This document shows, one piece after another, positions 61,496 through 64,000 of a stretch of DNA of 64,000 nucleotides (within the stretch, counting starts at the first letter, position 1; each line of letters begins with the position of its first letter). Made by a program: the position numbers and the translations under genes. The notes beneath the pieces were generated by a model that worked only from the letters and a program-made list of their open reading frames with translations, had not been told where the DNA came from and ran no database searches. This DNA comes from Longimicrobiales bacterium (GTDB lineage Bacteria; Gemmatimonadota; Gemmatimonadetes; Longimicrobiales; Gaopeijiaceae), in assembly GCA_029245345.1 (NCBI GenBank), contig JAQWPM010000002.1:93284-157283 (forward strand), read 5' to 3'.

Positions 61496-62797
61496 ATGAA
61501 CACACCGGACTCCGTGCCCGCCCCTGTTGTCGACCGAATCCTCAAGGCCGTCGATTCTGTTACGGACGAGGTGGTGGACTTCACCTCCGAACTCGTCCGA
61601 ATCCCCACGGTCAATCCGCCCGGTGACGTGTACGAGGACTGTGCCCGGGCCATTGGCGCGCGACTGGATCAGTTCGGTTTCGAGGTGGAATACCACACCG
61701 CTGAGGAACGCCCGGAACACACCAAGGAGCACCCCCGGGTCAACGTGGTGGGCACGCTCCACGGGAGCCGTCCGAACCCGTTGGTCCATCTCAACGGGCA
61801 CTTCGACGTGGTCCCCGTCGGGGATGGCTGGACCGTGGACCCCTTTGGGGGCGAGGTGAAGGACGGGCGTATCTACGGAAGGGGCGTGGCCGACATGAAG
61901 GCCGGCATCGCGGCAGCGGTCTACGCGGTGGAAGCCATCCGCCGAGCAGGGGTTCGCCTCCTGGGCACGGTGGAGGTCTCGGGCACCGTGGACGAGGAAA
62001 GCGGCGGTTGGGCCGGTATGGCCCACCTGGCCAAGAAGGGCCGACTGGCCAAGGGCCGCACCGACGCGGTGATCATCCCCGAGCCTCTGAACGTGGACCG
62101 CATCTGCATCGGCCATCGCGGTGTGTATTGGTTCGAGATCGAAGCTATGGGCCACATCGGACATGGGAGTATGCCCTTCCTCGGGACCAGCGCCATCGAG
62201 CACATGGGTGCGGTCATCGACACCATGCGCAGGGAGCTCCTTCCCACCTTCGCCCAACGCACCACGGCAGCGCCGGTGGTTCCCCCTGGGGCCCGCCAGG
62301 CCACCCTGAACATCAATGCGTTGCACGGCGGGCAGCCCCTGGGTGACATCCAGTCTCCCTGTGTGGCGGACCGCTGCACCGCCGTCTTCGATCGGCGGTT
62401 TCTTATTGAGGAAGGGTTCGAGGACGTCCGGGGCGAAATCGTCTCGCTCCTGGATGGCATCAAGGACGAGATCCCCGAGTTCAAGTGGAACCTGAAGGAC
62501 CTCATGGTGGTGCATCCCACGCGCACGCCCGACGACGCTTCGGTGGTCAAAGCGCTGGGCACTGCCATCTCCCGTGTATTGGGTCGGGATGCCACGCTGG
62601 TGGCCAGCCCGGGCACCTACGACCACAAGCACGTGGCCCGCATCGCAGGTGTGGAGAACTGCGTGGCCTACGGCCCCGGCATCCTGGAGTTGGCGCACCA
62701 GCCAGACGAGTGGTGCTCCATCGAGGACTTAGTGAACGCTACCCGGGTGCTGGCTATGGCCATCGTGGACCTGGTGGGCGTGGAAAACGTGGGCTGA
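61496..62797 (+). CDS. ArgE/DapE-type M20 deacylase/peptidase
   Basis: A 433-residue di-zinc amidohydrolase of the acetylornithine deacetylase/succinyl-diaminopimelate desuccinylase group. Metal and catalytic residues: His102 and Asp104 in NGHFDVVP, Asp133 in GVADMKAG, the Glu pair 167-168 in TVDEESGG, and a late His in ELAHQPDEW. No signal peptide, unlike the M20 gene at 16307. Codons are strongly biased to GCC, CTG, GGC, AAG, much more so than in the neighbours, suggesting recent acquisition. ATG at 61496. ArgE and DapE cannot be told apart here. Confidence 0.87.
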   Translation: MNTPDSVPAPVVDRILKAVDSVTDEVVDFTSELVRIPTVNPPGDVYEDCARAIGARLDQFGFEVEYHTAEERPEHTKEHPRVNVVGTLHGSRPNPLVHLNGHFDVVPVGDGWTVDPFGGEVKDGRIYGRGVADMKAGIAAAVYAVEAIRRAGVRLLGTVEVSGTVDEESGGWAGMAHLAKKGRLAKGRTDAVIIPEPLNVDRICIGHRGVYWFEIEAMGHIGHGSMPFLGTSAIEHMGAVIDTMRRELLPTFAQRTTAAPVVPPGARQATLNINALHGGQPLGDIQSPCVADRCTAVFDRRFLIEEGFEDVRGEIVSLLDGIKDEIPEFKWNLKDLMVVHPTRTPDDASVVKALGTAISRVLGRDATLVASPGTYDHKHVARIAGVENCVAYGPGILELAHQPDEWCSIEDLVNATRVLAMAIVDLVGVENVG

Positions 62798-63514
62798 CGC
62801 CCCACGCCCTAGATGTGGTGCCTCCGTCGGTTTTCCAATTACGCTGTCGTGCGACTCTAGGGCGGAGTATTGTTTTTTGGTCTGATCTGGTCTGGCCTCG
62901 CCTCAGAATCGCAACGCGGATCGCAAGGTCCGTTGGCCCACCGCAGCTGCTGAGTCAGGCGTCTGACGTGCTGTGGGGTGAGTCGGCGGCATGGTCGCTT
63001 TGTTGAACTGTGAACTGGACCCGACCTGCCGGAGCCCATTGAAGTTCCCCCAGTGGGGCTGTCCTGGCGCACCAACCCTAGCCCGCTACTCGGATCGCAA
63101 GGCCTCAGAGCCCGTGCCAAGGAGCTGCCAGCGTTCAGGAACGGTCCTACAGGGGAGGAGCGGTGGGCTCCTTTGAGTATTCCCGCGGAGTATTAGATTC
63201 TGGCACGCTTTGGTAAGATGGCTGGCGGTAGTGAGTCGGTAACGCATTGCAGTAAAACAACTTCGGGGCGTGACGCAGTCCGGTAGCGCACCTGCTTTGG
63301 GGGCGACTTTATGGTGTCGGTGGGTGTCGACGCAGTTCTTGGCACAGTTTGGATCGTCGGACTCGCGCCGTCCTGAGCGGAGCCGCATCTCGTCCGCGTG
63401 AACTCTCCCGACCCCATCACCCGTCTCGACGCGGCGCCACGACGGAGGCCATTAAGTTGACCACGGCCCCATCCTCCCAATGGATGGAGTCGCCGACATC
63501 CAACTGAGATTGAC
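62798..63514. other. Gene-poor 717-base stretch with a tRNA-Pro fragment
   Basis: No convincing coding frame is seen on either strand. An 8-bp inverted repeat (GGGCGTGG at 62776-62783, CCACGCCC at 62802-62809) spans the end of the preceding gene but lacks a T tract. The words GCGGAGTATT (about 62862 and 63184) and CGGATCGCAAGG (about 62918 and 63091) each occur twice. The only recognisable element is the 5' half of a tRNA gene at 63264-63304. The stretch looks like decayed or junction DNA. Confidence 0.6.
63264..63304 (+). pseudogene. 5' half of a tRNA-Pro gene (anticodon TGG)
   Basis: CGGGGCG (acceptor 5' strand), then a D arm ACGC-AGTCCGGTA-GCGC, then CCTGC-TTTGGGG, the start of the anticodon arm of tRNA-Pro(TGG). 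After the loop the sequence continues GCGACTTTATGG, so the anticodon stem, T arm and acceptor 3' strand are missing. It is a broken copy, as left at one edge of an element integrated in a tRNA gene. Confidence 0.7.
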
Positions 63515-64000
63515 ATGGCCCTCCCCTCGACTGTGCACACCATCGAAGTCTCCCTCAGCCACATGGACCGTGGAGTGTACGAGCAGGTGAGCCTCAAGGC
63601 AGCCCGCCATCCCTCGGAGACCGAGGAGTATTTTCTGACGCGGCTACTCGCCTACTGCCTCGAATTCGTTGAGGGGATCACGTTCTCCAAGGGCGGCGTC
63701 TCAGATCCCGACGATCCGCCGCTCATGATCAAGGATCTCACCGGAGCGTGGAAGAGTTGGGTCGAGATCGGAGCCCCCAATGCTGCGCGCCTCCACCAGG
63801 CGAGCAAGGCGAGTCCGCGCGTTGCGCTATACACACATAAGGAGCCACGAATCTTGATGCGTAGCTACGAGGGCCAGCGCATACACAAGGCGGAGGAAGT
63901 CGAGATCTACGCGATCGACCGGGACTTCTTGGCCTCTCTCGTCGACAGTCTCGACCGCCGCATTGAGTGGGCGCTCTCGGTGACCGACAGCCAGTTGTTC
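63515..64000 (+). CDS. yaeQ: YaeQ family protein, 3' end beyond the window
   Basis: From the ATG at 63515 the frame stays open to the window edge (162 codons). It matches YaeQ: LKAARHPSETEEYFLTRLLA (SLTLARHPSETQERMMLRLL in E. coli), an acidic D-D-PP segment, WVEIGAPNAARLHQASK (WIELGLPDERRIKKA) and VALYTH. YaeQ has a PD-(D/E)XK nuclease-like fold and was linked to RfaH suppression; its role is unsettled. The family has about 180 residues, so roughly 20 are missing. Confidence 0.88.
   Translation, partial: MALPSTVHTIEVSLSHMDRGVYEQVSLKAARHPSETEEYFLTRLLAYCLEFVEGITFSKGGVSDPDDPPLMIKDLTGAWKSWVEIGAPNAARLHQASKASPRVALYTHKEPRILMRSYEGQRIHKAEEVEIYAIDRDFLASLVDSLDRRIEWALSVTDSQLF

Noticed and set aside
61304-62698. 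464-codon frame antisense to the ArgE/DapE-type gene
   Set aside because: Explained by the high third-position GC of the real gene; the plus strand carries all metal-binding motifs.
62776-62809. 8-bp inverted repeat at the end of the ArgE/DapE-type gene as a terminator
   Set aside because: The loop is 18 bases and no T tract follows, so it does not meet the pattern of an intrinsic terminator.

Overview
The window is one contiguous stretch of a bacterial chromosome with moderately high GC, dense genes and many GTG/TTG starts and 1-11 bp gene overlaps. The cell is diderm: it has LptE, an LpxH-type phosphatase, ADP-heptose genes, an Mla-type lipid transporter, TonB-dependent SusC/SusD proteins and a beta-barrel surface protein. 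The style of exported proteins (signal peptides ending AxAQ, BNR/VPS10-like propellers, LVIVD repeats, M14/M20/S41 peptidases) resembles Gemmatimonadota. This assignment is inference from protein style only; no rRNA or universal marker gene is present.

Layout. 1-4441: fatty acid synthesis operon plsX(end)-fabH-fabD-fabG-acpP-fabF. 4455-6551: ispF, a DedA protein and a Xer recombinase. 6577-15110: an exported S41 protease (minus), glutamine-dependent NAD synthetase, an LVIVD-repeat protein (minus) and an M14 carboxypeptidase-like exoprotein, closed by a strong terminator. 15185-15505: a broken remnant of a cyanophycin-synthetase-like Mur ligase. 15552-17641: SDR oxidoreductase and exported M20 peptidase (minus, coupled). 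17895-20405: mlaE-mlaF-mlaD, separated by a bidirectional terminator from a large peptidase/propeller/beta-barrel fusion (minus). 23946-28182: a BNR lipoprotein with a conserved Cys cluster, a TlpA-type thioredoxin lipoprotein, a D-threonine-aldolase-like enzyme, the heptose kinase HldA and RidA. 28438-34032: a SusC/SusD pair and two small lipoproteins. 34172-37877: a giant BNR propeller protein and a small lipoprotein. 37878-41218: a two-domain ALDH16-type aldehyde dehydrogenase coupled to an animal-type deoxyribose-phosphate aldolase (minus). 41361-43363: a long PlsC-like acyltransferase, a degenerate thioredoxin-fold fragment and a selenocysteine tRNA gene. 43409-46077: envelope genes (LpxH type, DUF5683-like, two lipoproteins including LptE). 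46081-53704: a ten-gene Mrp/Mbh-type cation/proton antiporter operon with a split MrpA. 53736-56738: a HemC-like pseudoenzyme, heptose-1-phosphate adenylyltransferase (HldC), RNase PH, RdgB and a DUF971 protein. 56777-60744: an uncharacterised exported protein (minus) and a GcvT-like/PYROXD2-like enzyme pair. 60782-64000: a fragmented right edge with tiny membrane proteins, an ArgE/DapE-type peptidase of different codon style, a gene-poor stretch with a 5' half of a tRNA-Pro gene, and the start of yaeQ.

How the genes work together: much of the window builds and services the envelope: acyl chains (fab), isoprenoids (ispF), phospholipid acylation (PlsC-like), LPS core precursors (HldA and HldC, encoded 27 kb apart), lipid A (LpxH type), LPS export (LptE), lipid trafficking (Mla), and polymer uptake and protein degradation at the surface (SusCD, peptidases). 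The Mrp-type complex provides cation/pH homeostasis. I recognise no transcription factor, sensor kinase, CRISPR array, insertion sequence or prophage. The best leads for undescribed biology are the HemC pseudoenzyme, the GcvT-like/PYROXD2-like pair, the Cys-cluster propeller next to TlpA, the split-MrpA operon, and the right-edge island scar.
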